From: Cinclus cinclus | Lineage: Eukaryota > Chordata > Aves > Passeriformes > Cinclidae | Assembly (NCBI RefSeq): GCF_963662255.1 | Contig: NC_085047.1 | Span: 109,176,181-109,240,180, forward strand | Direction: 5' to 3' | Length of the DNA stretch: 64,000 nt | Part shown: piece after piece, positions 45,558 through 55,530 of the stretch | Position numbering within the stretch: the first letter of the stretch is position 1 | How the letters are laid out: each line of letters starts with the position of its first letter | Notes under the pieces: generated by a model | What the model was told of the DNA's origin: nothing | The model's database searches: none | What the model saw: only the letters and a program-made list of their open reading frames with translations | Translations under genes and position numbers: made by a program

Positions 45558-46453
45558 TTTTTAAAATTTTTTTTTGTAGAAAGAAAAATGAAACAGTCAT
45601 ATAATTAAGCAGTATTTTCTAGGGTTCTTCTGCTGGAGGACCTTCACCAAGCCTCATTAAACTGACAGTCTTACTCAGTGCACCTGCTTTTCAAGTAAAG
45701 CAAAAATACCAAATGAGATTACAAGTAGCTATGTAGAATATTTCTTCTGATCATTGCACCTCAATATCTGTGACAGGGGCATAAACAGCACCACTGTTTT
45801 TACTCACCCACTTCTTTAACCATACTGATCACACCAAACCTTTTTCCAGTTGCTGTCCCATATATTTTTTCACATTGCACAATCCCAAATATGAGTGAAA
45901 ACAATGTATTTTTGTCAGTTCCACAATTTGGTTCTTGGATGCTGGAACCTAATTCAGAAATTTCTATCCTAACCCAAATAATGCTTAATTATTAATCTCC
46001 ATTTGAAGGTCAGTACAACGTATACACACACACATTTGCACACAACACTTGCCTTTGGCAAATGCAGTATTACAGTATTAATTTTACTTGCACTTCGGTA
46101 AAAGCAGAATTTTATTTGCCTGCAAAGCAAGATATTTTGAACAGTATTGTAAACTACACATACACAGGGCTCCTTCTGTAGTGTCACACCAGCTATATGT
46201 ATACACAGTTTAAGCAGTAAAATATTCTTTAGCTTGCACTTTGCACAGGACACTTGTTTCATACCCTAATAGTCAGTTATCTGAAAAACAACCCAAACTA
46301 CACAAAACTGCATAAGAGTGCTTTAATATTAATTTCTCAAAATTCAAAACAGCCCTACAGTACTGTTAGGCTGTTACAAGTCTCTTTCAAAGACATACAG
46401 TATAAACAAAAAATTCCATCCTTGAGCAGCATCTGAGAAAACAACTTAATGCA

Positions 46454-46472
46454 GCTGCCACTTAGTGGCAGC
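46454..46472 (-). repeat. Perfect 8-bp inverted repeat with 3-base loop
   Basis: GCTGCCAC and GTGGCAGC are perfectly complementary and separated by TTA, so the DYNLT3 3' UTR RNA could form a compact GC-rich hairpin in otherwise AT-rich sequence. Confidence 0.75.
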
Positions 46473-46684
46473 AATCATTTAGGCATTTTTGGTATTGATA
46501 CATCTCTTTATCATGTAATTTGTGCATTTATCAACAAAAATGTAGGCCCCAATACAGCAAATACTTGCAGGTGTGCAAATGCTTTTCTTCCACATGGAAT
46601 ATTTCAAGTTAACATTCATCAGATGAGCAAAATTAAGAACTTGCATAAATCTTTTAAGGAGGGGAATTCTTAGTGCTGAACTGC

Positions 46685-46690
46685 TTTATT
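46685..46690 (-). terminator. DYNLT3: Candidate proximal DYNLT3 polyadenylation signal
   Basis: AATAAA on the minus strand about 1 kb after the stop codon. It would give a shorter transcript form. Confidence 0.25.
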
Positions 46691-47672
46691 TCACAGGACA
46701 AAGATCCAATTCTAGACTTGAGAGAATGTAGGAAAACTCTTATAAAGAACAGATATGTTACTTTGATAAATGCTTTCGAAGATAACAAGAGCCTCTAGAA
46801 ATGTGTGTGCCTTCCCACTTTAATCCTGCTTGGATTATGGGTGCAGTTATATTGCCCCAGCTCCTGGCCACTGCATGAGGAATCAATAAAGTGCTTGTCA
46901 CAAATTCTGTAATCATGGAATAAAAGCAGATTTAAGTACCTTCAGAATGTTTTCAGATTTATAAATGATGAATTAAAGGCTGGTGTCATATCCCCAGCAC
47001 GTTTCCCTGAACTGCTAACTAATATTATGCTCTTCATTTGAAGACAAATTAGAATTCTGCTAGGACTGGGTATATTTCATCTCTGTCCCAGCCAAGTCCT
47101 GCTGTGCCTCCAGGGGAAAAGCTTACCTGGATTTAGTGTCCATGTAAACATTCATGCTTGACCAAAAAGTGATGCTCATGTAATTTCACAAGCACCAGCA
47201 TTCCAAGGGAGAGTTTGCTTTGTTTAATCAAGCATGGAGAGCCAGCATTGTTTACAGTATATCCACTCTGAATTAAGTTCACAATTTTTTCCCAAAGGCA
47301 CCATAATCTTGAGGTCTTGCTTGCCCTTTGACATTTCCTTTGATGTGTTTTGTTCCTCTGGAATAAAATATCTTTGATATTAGCTTTGACATAAATTCTA
47401 CTGAGCTTTGTGGCAACTTCTCATTAACATACTTCTAAACATTTAAATTACTAAAATTTTCTCTTCAGATAGACATATATATATATTAAATTTATTTTGC
47501 TAGCTTTCAGATAACTAATCTATGAGAACTGTCTTAGACTGTATGCTCTCTGTAGAGAACTTCTGTATGCTATTCATACAGAAACAAATAATAGTTTGAA
47601 ATATTTCACCATATGTTAGGATGATTTATTTTTTAAAGGCTTCGGTGTTGCTTCTATTTCTCTTCCAGTCAG

Positions 47673-47749
47673 CTACAGGATAATAGCAACAGCAAACACA
47701 TTGACAATGCAGTTCATGGTTCGATTTTCCCATCTCACTGTGCAGGTTC
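47673..47749 (-). CDS. DYNLT3: DYNLT3 exon 5 (coding part)
   Basis: This encodes the last 24 residues ([20 protein letters not shown], then AIIL) and TAG, after completing a split Gly codon. The acceptor on the minus strand is CTTCCAG. Confidence 0.96.
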
Positions 47750-50700
47750 CTGGAAGAGATTATTACAAAATTAAAACAGAATTCCATTTTCTTTACTATA
47801 GTCACTTTATTGAAGAGTAAATTATGCCAGATTTGTATGAATATTTAAGTTGTAATTTAAGGGAAATAGTTGTATGTCAGCCTGACTATAAAAAAACTAA
47901 AATTCTTAAAACATTAACTTATACATTGTTTGCTGCCTAATGTGAGCCTTGTAAGCTTAAGACAGTTAACAGGAAAACACCATTCCAGTATCTTTCTTTA
48001 AAAGCTGGACTTGCAAAAATCCTTGAAATTCCCATACTGAAATTGGCATGACAATCAGACAAGAAATCAAAAAAGGGACTGGATCACATATATTGCAGTG
48101 TATTTACCTTCTGTTGTGTCAATGCCTTACAAGCAAAAGAAACATAAAGATTAAACTGTGTTTACTTAATTTTATACTATGATTTCTTTTTAAGCTTGGT
48201 TGACATTTTGAGGCTCTCTCTGTTTCAAACTTAAACCTTGGCACCCTTTTTTAGAAGAAAGACCTTTCTGAATCTGTGACAGACAAATTATTTTAATATT
48301 GTTTCCCTGTGATATTCTCAACCTGTGAAAAAATCGATTTGGAACTAATTTTGAAGCAATACAATGCATCCAAAGCCTGGCTGACAGTTACGCAGCTGAA
48401 ACACACACTGTAAGTCGATTTCTATTTTTTGCTAAGTTCTTTTCTCCTCCAAAGTAGCTGTTCCCTCACAGCAGGCAAATATTTTTAGGGCTACCCACGT
48501 GTATTCACTTGAGCAACACTTTCTGCCTCTTTAGCTGAGAGGATTAAATGTTTTGACTCTTGTTTCAGAATGAAATGTTTTTCTATTCCTGCTTCTCATA
48601 ATTCAGAAAGCAAATGCTCTTAATGCTGGCACTCACTGATAACATTTTCCCTGGGACTGTACACAAGCACCTCATCCTCAAAATTACTGCTTCCACAGCC
48701 ATTCCCAAAAATATTCAACCCAACTACTACAACTGAGCAAGAAGTAGCATTTCTCTTATTACAAGTTTTCTGTTTGGATGGGGAAACTTACCATCAGTTG
48801 TGGTATCCCAGAAGCATGAGCTTGCTGTGTGGAGACCAGCTCCACTCCTTTGCATCACCGCACAGGTAACTGCAAGATACAGTCATAAAACCAGGGAATT
48901 AAAGCAGAGGAGGTGAATCATTCAGCATTTACAAACTTGAGACTGTATTACATTTTCAAAGGGTTGGCAGGTGGCATTCAGCTAAGACAAAACCTTTTTT
49001 TGACAATGCCTTTGACCCCCATATTTTCCTCAAGAACTTGTTACTCATTTCCTGATTATTTTTACTCACATGAAGACAATGGCTTGAACAAAGCACTGGC
49101 TAATAAGATTATGGTTTTTATCTTTTAAACTACTTAGATATGGCTTATGGCCCTCAGAATGGGATTGCAGGTACTCTCCTCACAGATACAGCAGAAGTCA
49201 CACTTGATGAGAGTTGTTTCCCAAAATTACTTGCTGACCCCTCTCTGAAACCACACTCCAGAAAACGTGCAGCTTTTCTAGACTGACCTGCAATGGTCAT
49301 AAAACCACTGACAACCTGAGTCCAACACTTTCAAAACAAAACAGAGTGCAAACACTTGGTATTACATCAACACTCCACAAAAGGACCAAAACAGCTTAAA
49401 CTTTCATTTTTACCTTTTTCCTTCCACAGGTATACACATAAATATAATGGGACATGACTCTACATATAGGACTAAAGTCCTTCAGATGTTTCTATTTAGA
49501 GAAGGATTATTCTGATTGGAAAATTTTATTAAAGATAGCAATTTTTTCCTGAACTGATATTAAAAGGTTGATATAATTGTCTTTGGGTTGCTTAGCAATC
49601 AGGAAAAACATGTAACATGTAATCTGTGTTAAGTGTCAGCAGCATGCTCAGCCCAGGCAAAACTGCCACAGCTTTATCACAGGTATTACTAAAAATCTGT
49701 GTAACAGAAGAGTTCAGGTACCTGCTCCGTTTTCTTTATAGCATTCCCCTGAACTTTCAGCAATTATTTATTATGACTGCCTGTGCTACAAGTACAGCTG
49801 CTTGTACTTACCAATGTACTTATAGGTTTTCCCAAGTTTCACCAGATGGGTCAGTGACTGTTCTACTATAGCAGCAGTCCACTGGTTGACTTTGTTGTGA
49901 TTATAATCTGCCTTGCCTAAAACACTTTCTATGCACTAGAACAGAGGGAAAATATAGTTACAGTAAGCACACTTCTAAATGTAGAATTATGAAATGCTTT
50001 GCATAGTCTGAGGGATCTTTTTCTGGCAGTTAAGTTACTTTAAATCACTCAAGCTCATTAGGTATCAGCTACTGAATGGGAAGTAAAATTATCCTTCTTG
50101 GATATTAATTTTTGGTACATATTTACCACAACATTACAAGTATAAAAATGAGGCTCTGACTAAAAATTTCTTGCAGAAAAGGCCTTTGCCATATGCTTTG
50201 GATACCAAGTGAATGGATCTATTTACCAGTGAAGATCCTAAGACATCCCACAGCTCCTAATGCCTGCCAGCTCCAGTTTCAGAAGCTGCTGTAATGGGGA
50301 TAGCACTACTCAAATCAATAATATAATATTGGACTGACCAACTTTTCAGAGCACATAAACAAGATTCCAAAACCTTCAGAAATAGAGTGACTACAGTGAA
50401 ATGCACATCCCTGCTTAAAAGATGGGGAAGATACTCAAGGGTCATATCTTGCAGCATAAGAAACACCTAAACTGCTTGAAAACTGCACGTTCTCCCACTG
50501 CTACAGATTGGCCACCACTTGCTTAAACTTAAAATGATTGAACAAAAACCCTTCTCTCAAACTGTAACTCTTAAATTGCATTCTCTGCTCCTTAGAAATT
50601 CAAAAATATGTGCTGACGGATACTTCTTAAAGTTGAGGAATTTGCTTAAGAAACACACACGTGGGAAAACATAAGAGAAATAAAACTCTTCTTCTCTGAT

Positions 50701-52882
50701 CCAGTAAGATGTATCCCGTGCACTAATCCCCCACTAACAGGCTTGTAAGAGACCTGCGTCCCAGATTTTGAAAAGCCCAGTTAATTCTGACCATGCTGCA
50801 CAAAGCTAGCAAAAGGAGGCAGTGGCAACAGTCACAAAACACAACAGAAGACAGGAGAGGGAGAAGACCCTTCAGGGATTTTGGTCCTTCCAGAGATGTA
50901 CCCAGCGTTGGAGCTCCTTGGCCCTGGTTAAACTTCCAATCAGAGGCAGAAAGGCTTGGCTGTACTCCCAGAGTCTGGAGACTGTGTCACACCGTATTTG
51001 GCTTTACAAGGCAGGGACAGTTACATAAAGGGCTGAATTGTTGTTTATCCAACATCCAAGAGCTTTCTGCTGTATACTGGAGCAGCTTCAAAAAGTGCAG
51101 GTGGGAAAAGACCTACAGAGCCCCTTCAGAAACCCCTGTCTCAAAACACTATTTCCCTGCAAAACCCGGGAGCATCTGTGAGCCACAGGCTTCCCATTAA
51201 TCACTTCCTAGTTACTAGGTATTTAATTTAGACTATCAGGCTACTCACTTTCACCCTGTTCTTTCTCTGTAAAAAATGTATTTTAAAAGCTAGAACAAGG
51301 AGTTCATAGAGTGCAACCTCCCACACATGCCAAGGCTAACTTCCAAGTCTGGTAACATTGCCCAAGGCCTTGTCAAGTTTTAAAAATCTCTAAGGATGGA
51401 GATTCCACAAGCTGTCCCTGCAACCTCTTCAGTGATTAGCTTCTTTCTAACTGGATAAAGGAGAAAAAATAAATTGGAGTGAATTTCCCTTGCAGCTTTT
51501 GACTGTCACCTTAACTCTTTCCAATGTAAAGCAAATCTGGCTCCCCTCTCATCTACCTTCTCTTCTTTAGGTAGTTGAAGACAGCAATTAGATGAAGCTT
51601 AAAGCAGCTCCAAGTTAAATTCTGTCTTTATATAAATACTAATTCTATATAATTTTATATTTATCTGGGACGGTCAAGGAAAATAACTACTGTGCAAGGT
51701 ATGGTGAAGAATTTCTTTGAAATACAGCTGTTAGCTAAAACCTACCTCCTTAACTATGTTGTGGGCCTCATCAGCATTGAAGATCATCTGCAATAGAAGT
51801 GAATTATTATTATTTCTGTCAGAAAAGTAAACAAATTATAGTTTTACTCTACAGAACATGTAATGATTAGGCCTTGTGTCTGGTTATTTGCATTGTAGTC
51901 TGTTAGTATAATTTTAAAATCTTATTTTCTTTCCCTCAGCTCCATACATTTGTTATTCAGTACTGCTTTTCTAGTGATGTTTGAGTGCAGCCAAAGAGCT
52001 CAGACCTCAGTGAACTCTGAAACAGGTTCACTTTACATTTTCTGTAAAGATTAAATTCCACCAAGTCTGTGCTTGTAACAGGAATATTCTCCAGGAAAAA
52101 TTAAACAACAATTTTTTTCCTCTGGGTCTTAATCTGTGTTTTCACTGTAGTCACTAACTAGCTAACCCACAGGTTACATCTTGCTTCCCAAGGGCAACAC
52201 ACGGTTTTGCAAACCTAGTATCTGAAAGACTGCTTTGCACAGTCATTATCTTACCCAAATACTCTTCGCGAGCACGGAAAGAGCTTGCAGGTTTTATTTT
52301 CTCCTATTTTGTACTCCTTCCTGTTCAGGGGCACTTGGCTTGGCTCACAAAGGCACCACGGCACATTCCCTTGTGCCACAAGCCTCTTCACAGCCATGAA
52401 TTACAAACACTCGGGCAGGGGCAGAAACCTCAAGGGCATTAATGTTTAAGTTGCTTGGAGCTTGGCTTGATATTTAAATGAAAACTGGCGGTCAGAGCCC
52501 TGAAGCGGGGCCCGGGGAGAGATCGCCTCCTCCGCTCCAACGGGCGGGACCAGCGGGCGCCGCTGACCGAGCCCGGCACTTCCTGGGGTTTTCCCACGGA
52601 AATGGGGCTTTATCCCAGGAAAAACGGCCGCGATCTGACAGCTCCAGCGGCAGCACCCCGTGCCTTCCCGGAGGGAACATCCGTACGTCCATCCCGCAGC
52701 CCCGGGCAGGCCGGCGGCTCCGCGGCCTCGGCCCCTCTGGGCAGCAGCGCTCGGGCTCGGGCCCGGCCCGCTCCGGCCGGCACCGCTCGGGCCCGGCCCC
52801 TCGGGCGGGCGGAGGGCCCCGGGCACAGCGCCGGGCGAGGCGGCGGCCCTACCTCATCGTTGTGGGGGTGAAACTCCTCCAT
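47673..52882 (-). CDS. DYNLT3: Dynein light chain Tctex-type 3, complete coding gene
   Basis: This gene encodes a small dimeric light chain of cytoplasmic dynein 1 that binds the dynein intermediate chain and cargo adaptors; Bub3 is a known partner in mammals. Joined coding exons on the minus strand: 52882-52853, 51787-51746, 49935-49812, 48869-48792, 47749-47673. They total 351 nt, giving 116 residues, the human length. Recognisable family segments: [12 protein letters not shown] at residues 13-24, [58 protein letters not shown] and the C-terminal strand [17 protein letters not shown]. The start ATG ([10 protein letters not shown]) sits in a CpG island. All introns follow GT/AG. The gene is convergent with CYBB, as in human. 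Confidence 0.97.
47750..48791 (-). other. DYNLT3: DYNLT3 intron 4
   Basis: GTAAGT donor and CTTCCAG acceptor. No other element recognised. Confidence 0.9.
48792..48869 (-). CDS. DYNLT3: DYNLT3 exon 4
   Basis: 78 nt encoding [20 protein letters not shown] and then WDTTTDG with split codons at both ends. TTGCAG acceptor and GTAAGT donor. Confidence 0.96.
48870..49811 (-). other. DYNLT3: DYNLT3 intron 3
   Basis: GTAAGT donor and TTGCAG acceptor. No other element recognised. Confidence 0.9.
49812..49935 (-). CDS. DYNLT3: DYNLT3 exon 3
   Basis: 124 nt encoding [20 protein letters not shown], then [20 protein letters not shown] and I. TTCTAG acceptor and GTAAGT donor. This is the core of the light chain. 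Confidence 0.96.
49936..51745 (-). other. DYNLT3: DYNLT3 intron 2
   Basis: It contains an old CR1 fragment near the exon 2 side. A plus-strand open frame of 135 codons (50793-51200) begins at a true ATG but resembles no family I know and is within chance expectation. Confidence 0.85.
51290..51610 (-). mobile_element. Old, diverged CR1 fragment in DYNLT3 intron 2
   Basis: Minus-oriented CR1 traces are visible: TTGCCCAAGGCCTTGTCAAG, GGATGGAGATTCCACAAGCT, CAACCTCTTCAGTG, and further on a GTAGTTGAAGACAGCAATTA segment like the part preceding the lag-in-region-typical ATTAGAT. Much more diverged than the other copies, so ends are approximate. Confidence 0.65.
51746..51787 (-). CDS. DYNLT3: DYNLT3 exon 2
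   Basis: 42 nt encoding [14 protein letters not shown], phase 0 at both ends. TTGCAG acceptor and GTAGGT donor. The human counterpart begins VGFNAEE, so the first two residues differ. Confidence 0.95.
51788..52852 (-). other. DYNLT3: DYNLT3 intron 1
   Basis: The intron begins inside the CpG island with donor GTAGGG; its first 370 bases are very GC-rich and the rest AT-rich. No other element recognised. Confidence 0.9.
52853..52882 (-). CDS. DYNLT3: DYNLT3 exon 1 (coding part)
   Basis: 30 nt encoding [10 protein letters not shown] (human MEEYHRHCDE), start in the context gccATGG and donor GTAGGG. Reading through the donor gives a 90-codon frame that is an artefact. Confidence 0.95.
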
Positions 52883-53003
52883 GGCACCGGCGCGGGCGGC
52901 GACGGTTCCGGCACTGGCAGCAGCGGCGAGTCCTGCGCGGCTCCGCCTCCGTCTCCGCCGGGCGGGCAGGGCCGAGCCGGGCCGGGCCGGGCAGGGCCGG
53001 GCG

Positions 53004-53039
53004 GGGCTCCCTCCGAGGGCCGGGCTCCCTCCGAGGGCC
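53004..53039 (+). repeat. 18-bp tandem duplication in CpG island
   Basis: GGGCTCCCTCCGAGGGCC twice in direct succession, perfectly matched, about 120-155 bases upstream of the DYNLT3 ATG. Confidence 0.95.
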
Positions 53040-53129
53040 GGGCTCGCCCTGCCCAGCCGAGAAGGGAAGGAGTGGAAAGGTTCCCGGAACGGCGCAACAA
53101 GGACCGGGACAGGTTGGAGCGAGTCCAGA

Positions 53130-53527
53130 TGTGGCCACCAAATTGATCAGAGGGATGGAGGAAAGGATGAGAGAATTGGGATTGTTCAGCCTGGAGAAGG
53201 CTTTGGGGTGACCCAATTGTGGCCTTCCAGTGCTTGAAGGGTGCCTAGAGGAAAGATGGGGCAAAACTAGTTACAGAGAAAGGACGAATTACTTCAAACT
53301 GAGGGTGTAGGTCAACATTAGATATTAGGGAAAAATTCTTTACTGTGTGATTGGCGAGGCACCGGCACAGGTTGCCCAGAGAAGCTGTGGATGCCTTATT
53401 AAGGCCAGGCTGGATGGGGCTCCGAACGACTTGGGCGAGTGGAAGGTGCCCTTGGCCACGGCAGGGGGGTTGGAACAAGATAATGTTTGTGTCCCTTCCA
53501 ACCCAGATCATTCTATGATTGTGTGAC
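53130..53527 (+). mobile_element. CR1 retroposon fragment, 3' end, next to DYNLT3 promoter
   Basis: Plus-oriented CR1: TTGATCAGAGGGATGGAGGA, TTGTTCAGCCTGGAGAAGG, CCTTCCAGTGCTTGAAGG, AAATTCTTTACTGTG, CACAGGTTGCCCAGAGAAGC, AAGGCCAGGCTGGATGGGGC, CACGGCAGGGGGGTTGGA, TTCTATGATTGTGTGAC. About 400 bases; inserted head-to-head with DYNLT3 and directly abutting its CpG island. Confidence 0.92.
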
Positions 53528-53874
53528 TCTGAGCCGGTTCCTCTGCTGGGCACAAGGGAGGGCAGGGCAGCCTCAGCATTGCTGGACAGCCCGGCACAGT
53601 CCCCCCAAAGAGCGGAGAATTGTTCTCTGCTCTGTTGTTGCTGTTGGGAAGTCCTTTGCTGGATATACAAAGCTATCCCGGGAGCTGTAGTGCCCTGGGG
53701 CCCGGGGTCCAAGCCCTGGCTGCCGCTGATGTACCCGGATAGGGAGTTCCGCAAGGAACAGCCTCTCCTGCGTCTCAGGTAGGCTTCAGCCACAAGGTAC
53801 CAAGATGCAGGCAGTGCCTGGAGTTCAGGATCAGCTCTTAGAGTGATTTCAGCTCCAAGTGATTTCAGCTCGGC
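53528..53874. other. GC-rich spacer between CR1 and solo LTR
   Basis: This stretch is GC-rich but less so than the CpG island. It contains an ACTACA-TCCC type motif (53675-53691 on the minus strand) and a direct repeat of GTGATTTCAGCTC near 53843-53869. No coding family is recognisable, although a 211-codon minus-strand frame runs through it and the CR1. Confidence 0.5.
53675..53691 (-). promoter_or_regulatory. Possible ZNF143/THAP11-type motif
   Basis: The minus strand reads ACTACAGCTCCCGGGAT, which resembles the ACTACAA-TCCCAG-ATGC element bound by ZNF143/THAP11 at many housekeeping promoters. Partial match only, about 800 bases upstream of the DYNLT3 start codon. Confidence 0.3.
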
Positions 53875-54241
53875 TTGCAAGGTACCTTTGGCCGGCGCAG
53901 AGAAATGAGACCGGGAGCGCTGTGTAGAGGTTCCGCAGGGTTCTTTATTGTCTTCTGAAAAGGGGAGTCCAGGGACAGCAGCAATCCACTGAACTGGGTA
54001 GAAGTAGGGTTTTTTATAGGGAAGGTATAGCTTGACAGAATGACCAATGGTTTGGGGCTAAAGAAATATGACCAAAAGTGTTACAAGGAGATAAAGCAGG
54101 GTCCAAAGCGAGGAGAAGGGTCTCTTAGCCTAGTCACCATGACTAAGTAATTCTTATCTGGGGGTAGTTCTCCAAGGAGGCCTTGTGAGGGATCTTGCCC
54201 CCTCCACAAGGAGCAGCTTCTCCAGAGGAGCCATCACACAC
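53875..54241 (-). mobile_element. Solo LTR of an endogenous retrovirus, minus orientation
   Basis: Read on the minus strand it has the layout of a retroviral LTR: a CCAAT-like ATTGG segment (about 54047), TATA box CCCTATAAAA (about 54012-54021), polyadenylation signal AATAAA (53941-53946) about 70 bases later, then a short U5-like end. CTCGGC occurs immediately on both sides (53869-53874 and 54242-54247), a candidate 6-bp target-site duplication; the TG...CA ends lie one base inside those flanks. No gag, pol or env sequence is adjacent, so this is a solo LTR. The viral family is not identified. Confidence 0.7.
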
Positions 54242-55380
54242 CTCGGCCTTCCTGTGTTCCCCTTTTCCCTCCCCTAGGAAGGAATTTGTGTCACTTATCT
54301 GACAGAAAGTTATCATTAGTTACCGATAATGTTGCCACCAAAGTTACAAAAAAGGCTAATTTAAAGTCAGGTTCCTTAAATTCTGCTTCATTATGGAGAA
54401 TTAGCCTGAGTTTTATTTCACTCAGCACATACACACACATACATATATAAATTCATCATATCTTTGCTGTCTCTGAAGTTGCCTGGGAAACAGGACAGAC
54501 ACCTCATACAAAATACAGAGTTTTCAAAGGGTGAGGTTTTTGTTGTTTCAGTGTGTTTTTCTAAATGATTACTACTATTTTTACTTTGGGGAGATCTGGG
54601 AATCTTGTTTCTGTCCTGTGATTTCTCCTGCATTTTTTTTCTGTACTACCAAACCAGATTAAAAATGACAGAGAAGACCAAGACTTCTAGTTTCAGTATC
54701 AGGGGAATATGTTTGGAAATATAGACACCTACTTTACAAAAGGGTTTCTTGTTCAGTCTTTCTTGAACATTAATTGGAAAGATGGCATTTGAAAACCGTG
54801 AAAGTACAGAGGGAAGAAAAACGAAGCATTTTTTATTGTTGTACTCTCAACATAGCTTTCCTGTTTAGTATTTGCTACTGGCCATGGAAGGAGAAAACTG
54901 AAGGTGAAGACTAAAGCTCTACAAAAGCAGATCTTTATGAGCAAGTGCAGAGGTATGTGTCATAGGAAAGCACATGAAAGAAAATCTCCTGCAGTATAAA
55001 GGTTTCTTTTTTTTTCTGTGACCTCTACAGTATTTTTGTGAGCTAAGCTAGGGATGAAATTTCATGCTGGTTTTTAGTGAATTAAAAGCTAGTAGAAACA
55101 TTTGTTACATATGCACTGGCATCCTGTAGACAAAGCTAACAGTGCTTAAATAACTTATCCTTGCATCATGTGGAACTTTTTTATCCTTTTTATCTTCAGA
55201 GATCTCACATCTTTACATCCCTATCTTTAGATGCAGTATAGTATCAAACAAAAGTAATTCCTAGGCTGTTTTTCTGTTCTGTTTGGAAATATTCAAAGAA
55301 ACAAATTTGTTTTTAATATTAGCAATAATTATGTCACTGAATGACATGGAAAATAAAAAGAGTTCCTGACTGACTGATGA

Positions 55381-55410
55381 GTGTGTGTGTGTGTGTGTGT
55401 GTGGGGGGGG
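55381..55410 (+). repeat. GT microsatellite followed by G run
   Basis: Eleven GT units (55381-55402) run directly into eight G residues. Confidence 0.97.
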
Positions 55411-55435
55411 TTCTAATGAAAAACAAATTACTTAC

Positions 55436-55530
55436 CCTTCCTCTCCAGCTATCCTTTGTAGACAGGAGGATAGCAGGAGGTCCAAGCAAATGCTGAGTCC
55501 ATCAGGTTGAGCTCAACATCCAGAGAGCCA
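55436..55530 (-). other. Exon-like segment with splice-site-like borders
   Basis: On the minus strand a T-rich tract ending TTTTTCTAG precedes 95 bases that end at a perfect GTAAGT-type donor (GTAAGTAA). One frame is open for 26 codons (starting GSLDVELNLMDSAF) before a TAG 13 bases from the donor. It could be a non-coding RNA exon or an upstream alternative exon of DYNLT3. The plus strand also has an acceptor-like pyrimidine tract here (CCCTTCCTCTCCAG), so the strand is uncertain. Confidence 0.2.

Larger units (their letters stand above)
45552..47672 (-). other. DYNLT3: DYNLT3 3' UTR (end inferred)
   Basis: AT-rich sequence after the DYNLT3 stop without other coding potential. It contains several candidate AATAAA signals and one perfect short inverted repeat (46454-46472). 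Confidence 0.45.
52480..53110 (-). promoter_or_regulatory. DYNLT3: CpG-island promoter of DYNLT3
   Basis: About 600 bases of very GC-rich, CpG-dense sequence cover exon 1, the start of intron 1 and the upstream flank. Repeated GGGCCGG/GGGCCGGGCC motifs are typical of a TATA-less housekeeping promoter. The transcription start should lie above 52882 but cannot be placed exactly. An 18-bp unit (GGGCTCCCTCCGAGGGCC) occurs twice at 53004-53039. Many long open frames overlap here on both strands solely because stop codons are rare in GC-rich DNA. Confidence 0.85.

Noticed and set aside
50793..51200. 135-codon plus-strand frame with a true ATG in DYNLT3 intron 2
   Set aside because: The composition is unremarkable, no family is recognised, and a few frames of this length are expected by chance.
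52446..53211. Several overlapping open frames up to 222 codons on both strands
   Set aside because: They lie in the DYNLT3 CpG island, where stop codons are rare. Their products are Gly/Ala/Pro/Arg-rich in all frames, and the only supported coding part is DYNLT3 exon 1.
53245..53880. 211-codon minus-strand open frame
   Set aside because: It runs through the antisense of a CR1 fragment, a GC-rich spacer and the end of the LTR. No protein family is visible, and CR1 antisense tails often stay open.
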